A stretch of DNA of 64,000 nt from CAVYTF01 sp963708205 (lineage in GTDB: Bacteria; Bacteroidota; Bacteroidia; Chitinophagales; Chitinophagaceae), in the NCBI GenBank assembly GCA_963708205.1, contig OY970196.1:1674001-1738000 (forward strand). Reading direction: 5' to 3'. Shown here in pieces: positions 8,571-18,436 of the stretch. Made by a program: the position numbers and the translations under genes. Every line of letters starts with the position of its first letter. The stretch's first letter is position 1. The notes below the pieces were generated by a model, which saw nothing but the letters and a program-made list of their open reading frames with translations, made no database searches and was not told where the DNA came from.

Positions 8571-8786
8571 TTAACCTGCAATTTGCGCCAGCAATAATTC
8601 GATATCTTCCTGCAGCTTTAATGGCAGCGAGGCAAAAAAGCCCGGTTCAATTGAAGGCTTGGTTTTATCAGCATGCCAGGTAACAATGGGATGGCTGCCT
8701 TTATAATTTTCGATATGCTCATTCACGAGGCTTGAAAATTTGTTTTCAAAATCTTTTTTCTTTTCATCATCGTGGGTATTTTCCAT
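8571..8786 (-). CDS. Small conserved-type hypothetical protein (71 aa)
   Basis: The product is hydrophilic, with a charged N-terminal helix (DDEKKKDFENKFSSLVNEHI) and a C-terminal helix ending LKLQEDIELLLAQIAG. No signal peptide, membrane segment or metal motif is seen. It lies 20 bases downstream of recQ on the same strand and so is probably cotranscribed with it. I do not recognise a named family. Coding is supported by the operon position, the tight spacing and the amphipathic composition. Confidence 0.6.
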   Translation of the reverse strand: MENTHDDEKKKDFENKFSSLVNEHIENYKGSHPIVTWHADKTKPSIEPGFFASLPLKLQEDIELLLAQIAG

Positions 8787-8806
8787 ACAAATATTTTTGG
8801 GTGAAA

Positions 8807-11125
8807 TTAATTTCCATACTCGCTCAAAAATTTGATGCGCATAATTTTCAGCTCTTCCAGCTCATAATTATTATCAGAAAGTTCTTGCTTTGCCACATCA
8901 AGAGATGCGGTTTCGCTGCTGCGGAAATAATCGATTATTTCTTCCTGGTCTTCCTCATCCAGCATATCATCAATGGCATAATTAAGGTTTAGCTTTGTGC
9001 CGCTTGCAACAATGGTTTCCATCTCTTCCAGCAACGCATCTATTTTCAGGTCCTTATTTTTGGCAATTGTTTCCAGTGGAATTTTTTTATCAATATTTTG
9101 AATGATGTAAATCTTATTACTGCTTTTATTTGCCACGCTGCGCATCACAAAATCATCCGGCTTTTCTATATCATTTTCTTCCACATATTGTGCGATCATT
9201 TCAATAAAAGGCTTGCCGTATTTAATGGCTTTTCCCTTGCTTACGCCCTGGCATTTTTCAAGCTCGGCAAGCGTTGTTGGATACATTGTTGCCATATCCT
9301 GCAAAGAACTTTCGAGAAACAAAACGAATGGAGGTAGTTTTATTTTTTTTGCTTCGCGATGACGCAGCTCTTTCAGCATCTCAAATAATTTTTCATCGGC
9401 AGCAGCGCCCGAGCTATTGCCGTTTTCACCTTCATCATCATCTTCATTTGCATCTTCAAATAAATTATTCAGAACGATCTTGTAGGAATAAGGTTTTTTA
9501 AGAAACTTTTCTCCTGCTTCAGTAAATTTCAGCAAGCCATATTCTTCTATGTCTTTCCTAATAAGATTTGATAAAAGCATCTGCCTGATAAGGCTGTTCC
9601 AGAAATGCTCGTCCTTATCTTTTCCACTGCCAAACACAGCAAGATTTTCATGGCGATACATTCCTACTGTTTGTGTGTGCCTGCCAAGTAAAATTCCAAT
9701 AATATATTCTGCGGTAAAACCCTGGTTAATTGCTTTAATTGTTTTCAGCACTTTTACAGCTTCATCTTTTGCTTCTGTTTTTTCTTTTGGATGAAGGCAA
9801 TTATCACAGTTGCCGCAATTTTCATCACCCCATTCTTCTCCGAAATAATGCATCAACACTTTTCTTCTGCAAACAGAAGTTTCGGCAAAAGCAATAGTTT
9901 CGTTCACGAGCTGTGCGCCAATTTCTCTTTCGCTTAACGGCTTGTCGCGCATCAAATGTTCCAGCTTGGAAACGTCTTTGTGGGAATAATATAAAATACA
10001 TTTTCCTTCCAGTCCATCTCTGCCGGCACGACCAGTTTCCTGGTAATAATTTTCAATAGATTTCGGGATATTAAAATGCATTACAAACCTAATGTCGGGT
10101 TTATCAATGCCCATTCCAAATGCAATGGTGGCAACAATAACCTGTACATCTTCATTCAAAAACTGATCTTGCCTGCTGCTTCTTAGTTTAGGTTCTAGCC
10201 CTGCATGATAAGCAACAGCTTTTATGTTATTTGCTACGAGAATTTCGGCAAGTTCCTCTGTAGTTTTTCTATTTAAAGTATAAATGATGCCGCTCTTTCC
10301 CATGTTTTGAGAAATAAAGCGCACCATATTTTTAATAGTTTGTTCTTTTTTTATTTTAGGCTGAATTTCGTAATATAGATTGGCTCTGTTGAAAGAAGAA
10401 ATAAGAATAGTGGGATTGCGCAAGCCAAGGTTTTTTACAATATCGCTTTGAACTTTTGGCGTAGCTGTGGCGGTTAATGCCATCACCGGAATTTTTTCAT
10501 TGATGATGTCCATCATTTCACGAAGGCGCCTATATTCTGGTCGAAAATCATGTCCCCATTCTGAAATGCAATGTGCTTCATCCACTGCAAAAAATGAAAT
10601 ATTCAAATCTTTAAAAAAATCAAGGTTCTCTTGTTTGGTGAGGGTTTCGGGAGCAACGTATAAGAGTTTTGTTTTACCGCCAACAAGATCATCCTTTACT
10701 TCTTTTACCTGTGTTTTATTTAAGGATGAATTTAAAAAATGCGCCACTTCATCTTTTTCACTGTAGCCGCGAACAAGATCAACCTGGTTTTTCATCAGTG
10801 CTATCAACGGGCTCACAATAATTGCGCATCCGGGCAAGATCATTGCCGGCAATTGATAACAAAGACTTTTTCCGCCGCCGGTTGGCATGATAACAAATGT
10901 ATCGTGACCGTTTAAGAGGCTGTTAATTGCTTCGTTTTGCGTGCCCTTGAAATTTTCAAATCCAAAATAAGAATTCAAATGTGCATGAATATCGTGCTCG
11001 TGCATTTTGCCGTTTGTTTCAGGAACTTCAGCAATTTTCTTTGAATTTGTTTTCTTTGAAACTTTATCTTTTTGTTCAACCGGAGTTGTCTGCTTCGGTG
11101 CAGCTTTTTTTGTTGTCGTAGCCAT
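8807..11125 (-). CDS. recQ: ATP-dependent DNA helicase RecQ
   Basis: The 772-residue protein is a 3'-5' DNA helicase for recombination and fork repair. A Lys/Thr-rich tail (residues 1-40) precedes the superfamily 2 core: Walker A MPTGGGKS at 80-87, then DEAH in VDEAHCISEWGHDFRP. Helicase domain 2 contains FGMGIDKPDIRFV and ETGRAGRDG. The RecQ zinc domain has CRRKVLMHYFGE and CGNCDNC. A winged helix and an HRDC domain (about 600-680, with MYPTTLAELEKCQGVSKGKAIKYG) follow. A further C-terminal extension is of the long type common in Bacteroidota. An inverted repeat TTGCTC/GAGCAA lies just before the start. Confidence 0.97.
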   Translation of the reverse strand: MATTTKKAAPKQTTPVEQKDKVSKKTNSKKIAEVPETNGKMHEHDIHAHLNSYFGFENFKGTQNEAINSLLNGHDTFVIMPTGGGKSLCYQLPAMILPGCAIIVSPLIALMKNQVDLVRGYSEKDEVAHFLNSSLNKTQVKEVKDDLVGGKTKLLYVAPETLTKQENLDFFKDLNISFFAVDEAHCISEWGHDFRPEYRRLREMMDIINEKIPVMALTATATPKVQSDIVKNLGLRNPTILISSFNRANLYYEIQPKIKKEQTIKNMVRFISQNMGKSGIIYTLNRKTTEELAEILVANNIKAVAYHAGLEPKLRSSRQDQFLNEDVQVIVATIAFGMGIDKPDIRFVMHFNIPKSIENYYQETGRAGRDGLEGKCILYYSHKDVSKLEHLMRDKPLSEREIGAQLVNETIAFAETSVCRRKVLMHYFGEEWGDENCGNCDNCLHPKEKTEAKDEAVKVLKTIKAINQGFTAEYIIGILLGRHTQTVGMYRHENLAVFGSGKDKDEHFWNSLIRQMLLSNLIRKDIEEYGLLKFTEAGEKFLKKPYSYKIVLNNLFEDANEDDDEGENGNSSGAAADEKLFEMLKELRHREAKKIKLPPFVLFLESSLQDMATMYPTTLAELEKCQGVSKGKAIKYGKPFIEMIAQYVEENDIEKPDDFVMRSVANKSSNKIYIIQNIDKKIPLETIAKNKDLKIDALLEEMETIVASGTKLNLNYAIDDMLDEEDQEEIIDYFRSSETASLDVAKQELSDNNYELEELKIMRIKFLSEYGN

Positions 11126-11302
11126 AATTAATAAATTTGCTCTTCGTGTTCGAGCAATTAGAACCTTTAAAATACAACTTTTAATTTAATCGAAAAGAAT
11201 AAAAAATTTCAAAAAAATAATTATTCTTTCTGCGAAAACGAAATTAACTTCTGAAACTTTATTAAGAAAGTCTTGCCTGTTAAAGTTTAACTTTGCCGCC
11301 TC

Positions 11303-12268
11303 ATGGGTTCAGAAATAAAAAAAGTCGCACTACTTGCTATAAAAACAGAAGCAGAAGCCATTGCAGACCTTGAAATATTTATTAATGATGCATTTGAAAA
11401 TGCAGCAAATACGATCCACAAAGCAAAAGGGCGCATCATTATTAGTGGCATTGGCAAAAGCGCGATAGTTGCGCAAAAGATCGTAGCAACTTTTAATTCC
11501 ACAGGAACACCAGCAGTTTTCATGCATGCAGCAGATGCGATTCATGGCGATCTTGGCATGATGCAGCAGCATGATATTGTAATAATTATCAGTAAAAGCG
11601 GAGAAAGTCCGGAAATAAAATTGATTGTGCCTTTAATAAAAAATGCAGGAAATATTTTGATAGGAATGGTTGGAAATATAAATTCTTTTCTCGCATTGCA
11701 TGCGGATATTATTTTAAATACAACGGTTGAAAAAGAAGCTTGCCCAAACAATCTCGCGCCAACATCAAGCACGACAGCGCAAATGGTAATGGGGGATGCG
11801 CTCGCTATAAGTCTAATGGAATTGAATGATTTTACCGGGAAAGAATTTGCGAAATACCATCCCGGCGGCAATCTGGGAAAGCGTCTTTATTTACGGGTAG
11901 AAAATTTATACAAACAAAATGCAGCACCCAAAGTTTTTGCATCGTCAACTTTAAAGGAAGTAATATTTGAAATATCTAAAGGAAGAATGGGCGCAACCGC
12001 AATCGTTAACGAAGAAAATGAAGTGGCCGGTATAATTACAGACGGCGATGTTCGGCGCCTGCTGGAGAAAACAGATATTTTAGGCAATGTTATTGCATCA
12101 GCTATATTATCCAAAAATCCAAAAACAATTCAGCCTCAGGCAATGGCAGCAGAAGCATTCGAAATATTGAAAGCGAATGATATCAACCAGCTAATTGTTG
12201 CGGACGATAACAACAAATATTGCGGCATAATACATTTGCATGATCTGCTGCGCGAAGGGATAATTTGA
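11303..12268 (+). CDS. kdsD: Arabinose-5-phosphate isomerase (KdsD/KpsF family)
   Basis: The 321-residue protein joins a sugar isomerase (SIS) domain (about 35-165, with IGKSAIVAQKI and SKSGESPE) to a pair of CBS domains (about 205-321, with GIITDGDVRRLLE). It converts ribulose 5-phosphate to arabinose 5-phosphate for Kdo and lipopolysaccharide synthesis. A -7 box TAACTTTG ends seven bases before the ATG, so the message is nearly leaderless. The next gene, 35 bases on, makes a nucleotide sugar and is probably in the same operon. Confidence 0.95.
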   Translation: MGSEIKKVALLAIKTEAEAIADLEIFINDAFENAANTIHKAKGRIIISGIGKSAIVAQKIVATFNSTGTPAVFMHAADAIHGDLGMMQQHDIVIIISKSGESPEIKLIVPLIKNAGNILIGMVGNINSFLALHADIILNTTVEKEACPNNLAPTSSTTAQMVMGDALAISLMELNDFTGKEFAKYHPGGNLGKRLYLRVENLYKQNAAPKVFASSTLKEVIFEISKGRMGATAIVNEENEVAGIITDGDVRRLLEKTDILGNVIASAILSKNPKTIQPQAMAAEAFEILKANDINQLIVADDNNKYCGIIHLHDLLREGII

Positions 12269-12303
12269 TAAAAACGATTGCAAATTATTAAAAAGAATTT
12301 TGA

Positions 12304-13386
12304 ATGAATGAACATCATTATGTTGCGATTATGGCCGGCGGAATAGGAAGCCGCTTTTGGCCAAAAAGCAGGGCCGCTTATCCAAAACAATTCATTGATA
12401 TTTTAAACACCGGAAAAACACCTATTCAATGGACCTTTGAACGCTTCGCCAAATTTATTCCCTCAGAAAATATTTTTATTGTTACTTCAACAGAATATGA
12501 AGGCATTGTTCAAAAGCAATTGCCCGAATTAAATGTCGCAAATATTTTAACCGAACCAAGCAGAAAAAATACTGCTCCGTGCATTGCATATATATCATTC
12601 AAAATTTTACAAAAAGATAAAGACGCCGTTTTAATAGTTGCGCCGAGCGATCATGTAGTGCTTGATACCATTGAGTTTGAGCGCGTGAGCAAACAGGCGC
12701 TTGATTTTGCTGCTCACATGAAAGCTATCGTTACCCTTGGAATAAAACCAACGTACGCAAATACGGGATACGGTTATATTCAGCATGAAATGCTGGGTGT
12801 TGCAGATCATATTTTTAAAGTAAAAACATTTACCGAAAAACCTAATATCGAACTTGCAAAAACTTTTTTATCGAGTGGAGATTTTTTATGGAACGCAGGA
12901 ATTTTTATCTGGCAGGTTAAAAGTATTGTCAAAGCCTTTGAACAACATCAGCCGGAAATGTTTGAGTTGTTTGATAACGAAAAAGAACATTTTAATACAC
13001 CCGAAGAGCAAAGTGCATTGAAGAGAATTTATCCTTTGTGCACAACTGTTTCTATTGATTATGCAATTTTAGAAAGGGCAGATAATGTGTATGTGATTCC
13101 TGCTTCGTTTGGGTGGAGTGATCTTGGTACATGGAACAGCGCGTATGAAAATCTTGATAAAGATTATCTCGACAATGCTGTTGCCGCAAAGAATGTAATG
13201 GTGATCGATGCTACCAATTGTATGATTGCAGCAGAAGACGGAAAACTGCTTGTACTACAGGGTTTGGACGATTTTATTGTGGTTGATACAAAAGACGTTT
13301 TATTGATCTGCAAAAAAGAAAAAGAACAGGAAATAAAGGAATATGTTGCGGAAATAAAACGCAATATCAGCGACGAATACTTATAG
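12304..13386 (+). CDS. manC: Mannose-1-phosphate guanylyltransferase
   Basis: The 360-residue protein makes GDP-mannose from mannose 1-phosphate and GTP for surface glycans. The nucleotidyltransferase signature MAGGIGSRFWPKSR is at the N-terminus, followed by PKQFIDIL and TEPSRKNTAPCIAY. FTEKP and GDFLWNAGIFIW follow in the middle, and SIDYAILE and FGWSDLGTW in the last third. There is no phosphomannose isomerase domain, so it is the short form. It follows kdsD in a probable two-gene envelope-sugar operon. Confidence 0.93.
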   Translation: MNEHHYVAIMAGGIGSRFWPKSRAAYPKQFIDILNTGKTPIQWTFERFAKFIPSENIFIVTSTEYEGIVQKQLPELNVANILTEPSRKNTAPCIAYISFKILQKDKDAVLIVAPSDHVVLDTIEFERVSKQALDFAAHMKAIVTLGIKPTYANTGYGYIQHEMLGVADHIFKVKTFTEKPNIELAKTFLSSGDFLWNAGIFIWQVKSIVKAFEQHQPEMFELFDNEKEHFNTPEEQSALKRIYPLCTTVSIDYAILERADNVYVIPASFGWSDLGTWNSAYENLDKDYLDNAVAAKNVMVIDATNCMIAAEDGKLLVLQGLDDFIVVDTKDVLLICKKEKEQEIKEYVAEIKRNISDEYL

Positions 13387-13400
13387 AAAATAAAACTGCT

Positions 13401-13952
13401 TTATGGATTGTCTGCCGTTTTGGTTTCTGCAAGATCTGCGTCATCAGGCGTTTTTTTCAAATCTCTGTCAAGCTCGTACAAGGCATCTCCTGAAGCATGT
13501 GTTCCACCGGCAATTTTTATTTTATCCAATAAATTCATCGCTAAGGTTTCTTCTTCGGTTTGTTCTTTTACAAACCATTGCATAAAATGCCATGTTGCCC
13601 AATCTTCTTCAAGGAGGCTTTGCTTAACTAATTTATAAATCCATTTGGTGTTATCTACTTCCTGCGTAAAAACTTTTTCAAAACAATCCTGCACGTTCTT
13701 TGGCTCATCAGGCGGAGCTGGAATAGCTTCGATCTTTACTTTAGCACCGCGTTCTAAAATGTATTCTAAAAACTTCATCATGTGGTTGCGTTCTTCTTGC
13801 GCATGGCGAAATAAAAAATTAGCAATTCCATCAAACCCTTCTGCGGCAGCCCATGAAGCGTAGGATAAATAAATTTGCGAAGCGTGCGCTTCTTTTGTCA
13901 TCTGTGCGTTTAAGCTTATTCTTAATGAATCTGAAAGACGATTTGTGTCCAT
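13401..13952 (-). CDS. Ferritin (bacterial non-haem type)
   Basis: The 183-residue four-helix-bundle protein stores iron. Diiron ligands are seen in helices A and B (SYASWAAAEGFDGIANFLFRHAQEERNHM) and in helix C (WIYKLVKQSLLEEDWATWHFMQWFVKEQTEEE). Both the EERNH and KEQTEEE blocks are typical of bacterial ferritin. It is slightly longer than E. coli FtnA, with an acidic tail (DDADLAETKTADNP). It is convergent with the manC-type gene, 14 bases apart. Confidence 0.94.
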   Translation of the reverse strand: MDTNRLSDSLRISLNAQMTKEAHASQIYLSYASWAAAEGFDGIANFLFRHAQEERNHMMKFLEYILERGAKVKIEAIPAPPDEPKNVQDCFEKVFTQEVDNTKWIYKLVKQSLLEEDWATWHFMQWFVKEQTEEETLAMNLLDKIKIAGGTHASGDALYELDRDLKKTPDDADLAETKTADNP

Positions 13953-14000
13953 ACTTTTTTATTTAAAAGTACAGTAAAAAATATAGCAGAAAATGATTTC

Positions 14001-14318
14001 TTATCGCTCTAAAGTAATTTGTCCCAAATCTGTGAAGCTGCCGTCGCTAACAACCACATCAGATTTTATATATTGTTTATAAGGAAAACGCCCTGCAATT
14101 ATAACCGTATAATTTCCAATCTTTAAATCATTAAGCTGAAAATTGCCAAGGTTAATATCGGCTTCAACGCTGTCTTTTCCTGAAATGGCGAGTACATGCT
14201 GGGCCGCATCGGGAGGAGTAATGCTGCCTTTGATGATGCCTGTGCCCTGTGCTTTGAACATTGGAAAAAATGGCGCGGCAATGAGCAGGAGAGAAAAGAA
14301 AAATCTTGATGTATTCAT
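14001..14318 (-). CDS. Small secreted protein with carboxypeptidase regulatory-like fold
   Basis: The 105-residue protein has a signal peptide (FFFSLLLIAAPFFPMFKAQ, cleavage near residue 24). One beta-sandwich follows, with GTGIIKGSITPPDAAQHVLAI and the end motif LNDLKIGNYTVIIAG, the usual pattern of carboxypeptidase regulatory-like (CnaB/CarboxypepD_reg) domains. These often sit at the start of TonB-dependent receptors, but here the domain stands alone. The partner is unknown. It may be surface-associated. Confidence 0.7.
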   Translation of the reverse strand: MNTSRFFFSLLLIAAPFFPMFKAQGTGIIKGSITPPDAAQHVLAISGKDSVEADINLGNFQLNDLKIGNYTVIIAGRFPYKQYIKSDVVVSDGSFTDLGQITLER

Positions 14319-14497
14319 ATTGCGGGATTGGAACGTGAATAAAAAACAATTAATGTGCCATGAGTGGCGGCGATTACTCCTTGTGTGGAAATAATAGGAA
14401 TTGCAACAGAAGCTTCGATAATAAAATAAAAGGGTACGGAGAGAAAGAAAGGTTACGGTAAAATGATTGCCTTAACCGCGGCGTGATTGGGCGAATA

Positions 14498-15271
14498 TCA
14501 TCTCGGATGGGCGAGTTCGATGCTCTCGTGTGCATTCATTTTTTTATATAAAATCATATCCCAGAAAAACTTCCTGTATTTCTTTTGAACTTTATTAAAG
14601 CCGAGCGCTTTGAATCTTCGTGAAGAAGATTTGATAATTAATTTAGGTGAATACAGCACATGGCCGAGTGCTGCAACCCGCGCGCCGCTGTCAATATCAT
14701 CTCCATAAAAAGTAAGATGAATATTGTAGCCGCCGCATTTTTCTAACACATCAGCATAGATAAAAACATTTCCGCCGATGAGCAGGGCGCCGCGATGAAA
14801 AAGCTGAACTATTTCATTGATGAAAGGATAAAAAATTATTTGCGCCAGCAATGTAAATTCTCTGCGCAGGAAGGAGGTATCGAAATAATCATAAGGACCG
14901 GATAATGCAGTTGCGTTATTTTTTTTCAGCAGCTTCACGCCGGTGCTAAGCCAGTTTTTTGCAGGAATGCAATCTGCATCAAGCTGCGCAATAATATTAC
15001 CCGAAGCGAGCTTTCTTCCGCATTCGCGGGCATAATTTGTGCCTTGTTTTTTTTCATAAGCGCAAATAATCAATTGCTTCCCGCGAGGATGTTGTTCAAT
15101 AAAAGCTTCAAGCAGCTGCTGGGTAGTATCAGTAGAAGCATTGTTTACAACAATAATTTCGTAATTGCTGTAATCCTGTGCCAGCAGGGCTTTCAGCGAT
15201 TTTACAATATATTTTTCTTCATTGTATGCCGGCATGAGGACAGAAACTTTATCAGAATATGTTGTTTTCAT
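14498..15271 (-). CDS. Family 2 glycosyltransferase
   Basis: The 257-residue protein begins with the GT-A nucleotide-binding pattern VSVLMPAYNEEKYIVKSLKALL and VVNNASTD. The metal-binding DxD appears as QLDADCIPAKNW near residue 98. There are no membrane segments. A sugar is transferred from a nucleotide donor, with unknown acceptor. Its start overlaps the end of the DedA-family gene by four bases (ATGA), so the two are translationally coupled. Confidence 0.88.
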   Translation of the reverse strand: MKTTYSDKVSVLMPAYNEEKYIVKSLKALLAQDYSNYEIIVVNNASTDTTQQLLEAFIEQHPRGKQLIICAYEKKQGTNYARECGRKLASGNIIAQLDADCIPAKNWLSTGVKLLKKNNATALSGPYDYFDTSFLRREFTLLAQIIFYPFINEIVQLFHRGALLIGGNVFIYADVLEKCGGYNIHLTFYGDDIDSGARVAALGHVLYSPKLIIKSSSRRFKALGFNKVQKKYRKFFWDMILYKKMNAHESIELAHPR

Positions 15272-15876
15272 AAAAGTATTTTAGGGTTTTTAGCAGAGAT
15301 AAATTTGATGGCGTACCAGGCCATAAGCACGATGGGAATAACAATTAATGCGTTGCTGAATATGCCTAACCGTGGTGCAATATTGTTCCAATAAGGAGCA
15401 ATAAAATATCCGAGAGCAACATACCCTCCGCTCCATATAATTGCAGTGGAGATCACTGTGGTTAAATATTTTTTGGAATTAATTTTCACTGCACCGCAGA
15501 TAAGTGAAGTGTAGCCGCGCAGGTAAGGCGTAAGTCTGCCAATAAAAATGCTTTTAATGCCGCCATTTACAATTTTCATTCTTAAAGAACTCACTACATT
15601 GGACCGCAGAGAAAGCCATTTTGGTTTGCGGGATTTAATAAAACTGGAAAAGAAATAAAAAAGGAAAAACACCAAACAGGAACCTATAATATCTGCTGCA
15701 ATTGCTAACGCAGCGACATTGAAAAAGTTAAGAATGCCTTTGTAAGAAAGATAACCAAAGTAAATTAGGGCTACTTCATTTGGAAAGGTTGGTATGCCAA
15801 TTTCCTGGATAAACACCAACAGAAATATGGAAACGTAACCATACTTAGCAATAAAATTAATAAGTTCTGAAGGCAT
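15268..15876 (-). CDS. DedA family membrane protein
   Basis: The 202-residue protein has four or five hydrophobic segments. It carries DedA/SNARE-associated family marks: an early QEIGIPTFPNEVALIYFGYL, and SIFIGRLTPYLRGYTSLICG, matching the F/GRFxPxxR motif. Members move or flip undecaprenyl phosphate or phospholipids in the inner membrane. Coupling with a glycosyltransferase fits a role in lipid-linked glycan traffic, which is inference. Confidence 0.88.
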   Translation of the reverse strand: MPSELINFIAKYGYVSIFLLVFIQEIGIPTFPNEVALIYFGYLSYKGILNFFNVAALAIAADIIGSCLVFFLFYFFSSFIKSRKPKWLSLRSNVVSSLRMKIVNGGIKSIFIGRLTPYLRGYTSLICGAVKINSKKYLTTVISTAIIWSGGYVALGYFIAPYWNNIAPRLGIFSNALIVIPIVLMAWYAIKFISAKNPKILL

Positions 15877-16029
15877 AAAATTGATAAGACTTCAAATCAA
15901 ATTTGATGAGATATTGTTACGCCATTATTATTATTGCGTTATCAATTGATTATTTATTTTCTAAATTTTTTCTTCACATCTTCTATCAACTTTTTTCTTT
16001 TGATTTAATGAAATGTAACTTGCATTTAT

Positions 16030-18369
16030 ATGCAGGATTATTTGAAGGGCTTGAATGAACAGCAACTAAAAGCGGCAACGCATGTGCATTGTCCGCTGAT
16101 GATTGTCGCGGGTGCAGGCAGCGGCAAAACAAAAGTGCTGACAACGCGTGTCGCTTATTTGATGGATGTTGAAAAGGTAGATGCCTTCAACATTTTGGCG
16201 CTCACATTTACCAACAAAGCAGCCGCCGAAATGAAGGAAAGAATTGAAAAGATTTTGGGGAATAAAGAAGCGCGGAATTTATATGTCGGCACATTCCATA
16301 GTGTATTTGCACGTATTTTAAGAAGCGAAGCGCCACGCATCGGTTTCCCAAACAACTTTACTATTTATGATACTGATGATAGCAGAAGTGTGCTGAAAAC
16401 TGTGATCAATGAAATGAACCTGGATGATAAACATTACAAGCCAAGTGTTGTTCACAACAGAATTTCTCAAGCGAAAAATGCGCTTGTTGGTCCGGAAGAA
16501 TATGCCAATGATTATTACATTCAGCAGGAAGATATGCGCAGTAATCGTCCGGCAATAGCAATGGTTTATAAAGCATATGCAGCAAGATGTTTTAAGAATG
16601 GCGCGATGGATTTTGATGATCTTTTATTGAAGATGTATGAACTGCTTCGCGATTTTCCTGATGCATTGCATAAGTACCAGCATAAGTTTAAATTTATTTT
16701 AATTGATGAATACCAGGACACGAATCCTGTTCAATATCAAATCACCAAATTGCTTGCTGCCGTACATGAAAATATTTGTGTTGTGGGAGATGATGCACAA
16801 AGCATTTATAGTTTTCGCGGGGCAACGATTGAAAACATTTTACAATTTCAAAAAGATTATGATGATGTTACTGTTATAAAGCTTGAGCAAAATTATCGGA
16901 GCACGCAAAGCATCCTGAATGTCGCGAATGAAGTGATCGCAAAAAATAAAGGACAAATTCCAAAGAATCTTTGGACAGAAAATATTGCGGGAGAAAAAAT
17001 AAAACTCGTCCGCACGATGACAGACAATGACGAAGGAAGATTTGTTGCTGACACGATACAGGAACAAAAACTGCGCAATCATTATTACAACAAAGACTTC
17101 GCAATATTATATCGCACCAATGCACAAAGCCGCAGCTTTGAAGAAAGCCTGCGCCGGATGGGCATTCCATACAGAATTTACGGCGGCATTTCATTTTACC
17201 AAAGAAAAGAAATCAAAGACTATATCGCTTACCTGCGCGTGATTGTAAACACGCGTGATGAAGAGGCGCTGAAAAGAATTATCAATTATCCTGCGCGAGG
17301 CATTGGCAAAACAACAATTGAGAAAGCAGTGATTTTTGCGAACGAAAACCAAATTACTTTTTACGAAGTATTATCACGCGCAAAAGAGTTTGGCTTCAAA
17401 GCAGGCGCATTAGAAGTGCTAGAAAATTTTGTGACGATGATAAAATATTTTCAATCATTGCTTACAAATAAAAATGCGTATGACGTTGCACAGCAGGTTG
17501 GCAAGCATACAAACATTACTAAAGAACTATTCAACGATAAAACAACCGAAGGTCTTGCGCGATACGAGAACATACAGGAATTATTGAACTCAATTAAAGA
17601 ATGGACAGAAAGCCCAAGCAACGACGAAGCAGAATTGGGTGATAAAAGTTTGGGAAGTTATCTCCAGCAAATTACTTTACTCACGGATGCAGATGATGAT
17701 AAGAATAGTGATGCAGACACTGTAAAAATGATGACGATACATGCGGCAAAGGGATTAGAATTTAGCTGCGTGTTTGTCGGCGGATTAGAAGAAACGCTTT
17801 TCCCAAATGCGATGAGTATTAATACCCGCGAAGAACTGGAAGAAGAACGAAGATTGTTTTATGTAGCTATAACCCGCGCCAAACAACGGTTGTGGCTTAG
17901 TTTCGCCAATGCGCGATATCGTTTTGGCAATCTTGTTCAAAATGAACCAAGCCGTTTTATTGATGAAATGCCAGAAGTGCATCTTGACAGAAGCTATGCT
18001 GGTGGCGGCGCAAGAAACCAGAGTTCTTTTTCTGATATGGGCAATGCTTTTCAAAGGATGCACAGAGGTTTTGGAAACGGTGAGAAGTCAGAGGTCAGAA
18101 GTCAGAAGTCAGAAGGAAATAAACCGTCTTACCTTTCAACCATTATTCAAACAGCTACAACTAAAGAGCATAAACCTTCTGCTGATTTTATGCCAAGTGA
18201 TACAAGCAATTTGCAGGCAGGACAAAAAGTGGAGCATCAAAAATTTGGCTTTGGTGAAGTGATGAAAATGGAAGGCAGCGCGCACAATCCTATCGCTACA
18301 GTAAAATTTGATTCCAATGGAGAGAAAAAAATAATGCTGAATTATGCAAAGTTGAGGATTGTGGAGTGA
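16030..18369 (+). CDS. UvrD/PcrA-type DNA helicase
   Basis: The 779-residue protein is a superfamily 1A 3'-5' helicase for nucleotide excision and mismatch repair. Seen in order: Q motif LNEQQLKAATH; Walker A VAGAGSGKTKVL (residues 27-38); TFTNKAAAEMKER; Walker B ILIDEYQDTNPVQY; GDDAQSIYSFRGA; LEQNYRS; VKMMTIHAAKGLEF; and VAITRAKQRL. The tail after about residue 680 carries a frame-neutral stretch KSEVRSQKSEG encoded by a 7-base tandem repeat. A C-terminal Tudor-like element (QKVEHQKFGFGEVMKMEG) follows, typical of PcrA. The start at 16030 follows a TAACTTGC box by six bases. Confidence 0.95.
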   Translation: MQDYLKGLNEQQLKAATHVHCPLMIVAGAGSGKTKVLTTRVAYLMDVEKVDAFNILALTFTNKAAAEMKERIEKILGNKEARNLYVGTFHSVFARILRSEAPRIGFPNNFTIYDTDDSRSVLKTVINEMNLDDKHYKPSVVHNRISQAKNALVGPEEYANDYYIQQEDMRSNRPAIAMVYKAYAARCFKNGAMDFDDLLLKMYELLRDFPDALHKYQHKFKFILIDEYQDTNPVQYQITKLLAAVHENICVVGDDAQSIYSFRGATIENILQFQKDYDDVTVIKLEQNYRSTQSILNVANEVIAKNKGQIPKNLWTENIAGEKIKLVRTMTDNDEGRFVADTIQEQKLRNHYYNKDFAILYRTNAQSRSFEESLRRMGIPYRIYGGISFYQRKEIKDYIAYLRVIVNTRDEEALKRIINYPARGIGKTTIEKAVIFANENQITFYEVLSRAKEFGFKAGALEVLENFVTMIKYFQSLLTNKNAYDVAQQVGKHTNITKELFNDKTTEGLARYENIQELLNSIKEWTESPSNDEAELGDKSLGSYLQQITLLTDADDDKNSDADTVKMMTIHAAKGLEFSCVFVGGLEETLFPNAMSINTREELEEERRLFYVAITRAKQRLWLSFANARYRFGNLVQNEPSRFIDEMPEVHLDRSYAGGGARNQSSFSDMGNAFQRMHRGFGNGEKSEVRSQKSEGNKPSYLSTIIQTATTKEHKPSADFMPSDTSNLQAGQKVEHQKFGFGEVMKMEGSAHNPIATVKFDSNGEKKIMLNYAKLRIVE
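18087..18114 (+). repeat. Heptanucleotide tandem repeat inside the UvrD/PcrA gene
   Basis: Four units of GTCAGA(G/A) run head to tail, three of them identical (GTCAGAA). Because 7 is not a multiple of 3, gain or loss of one unit would shift the frame and remove the last 80-90 residues. It lies in the linker before the C-terminal Tudor-like element. Confidence 0.9.
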
Positions 18370-18436
18370 GTGATCAGTCGAAAAGAACACTTTTTTATTA
18401 TTTTGCTTGTGTATCTTCGAAATCTTATAAAAAATT

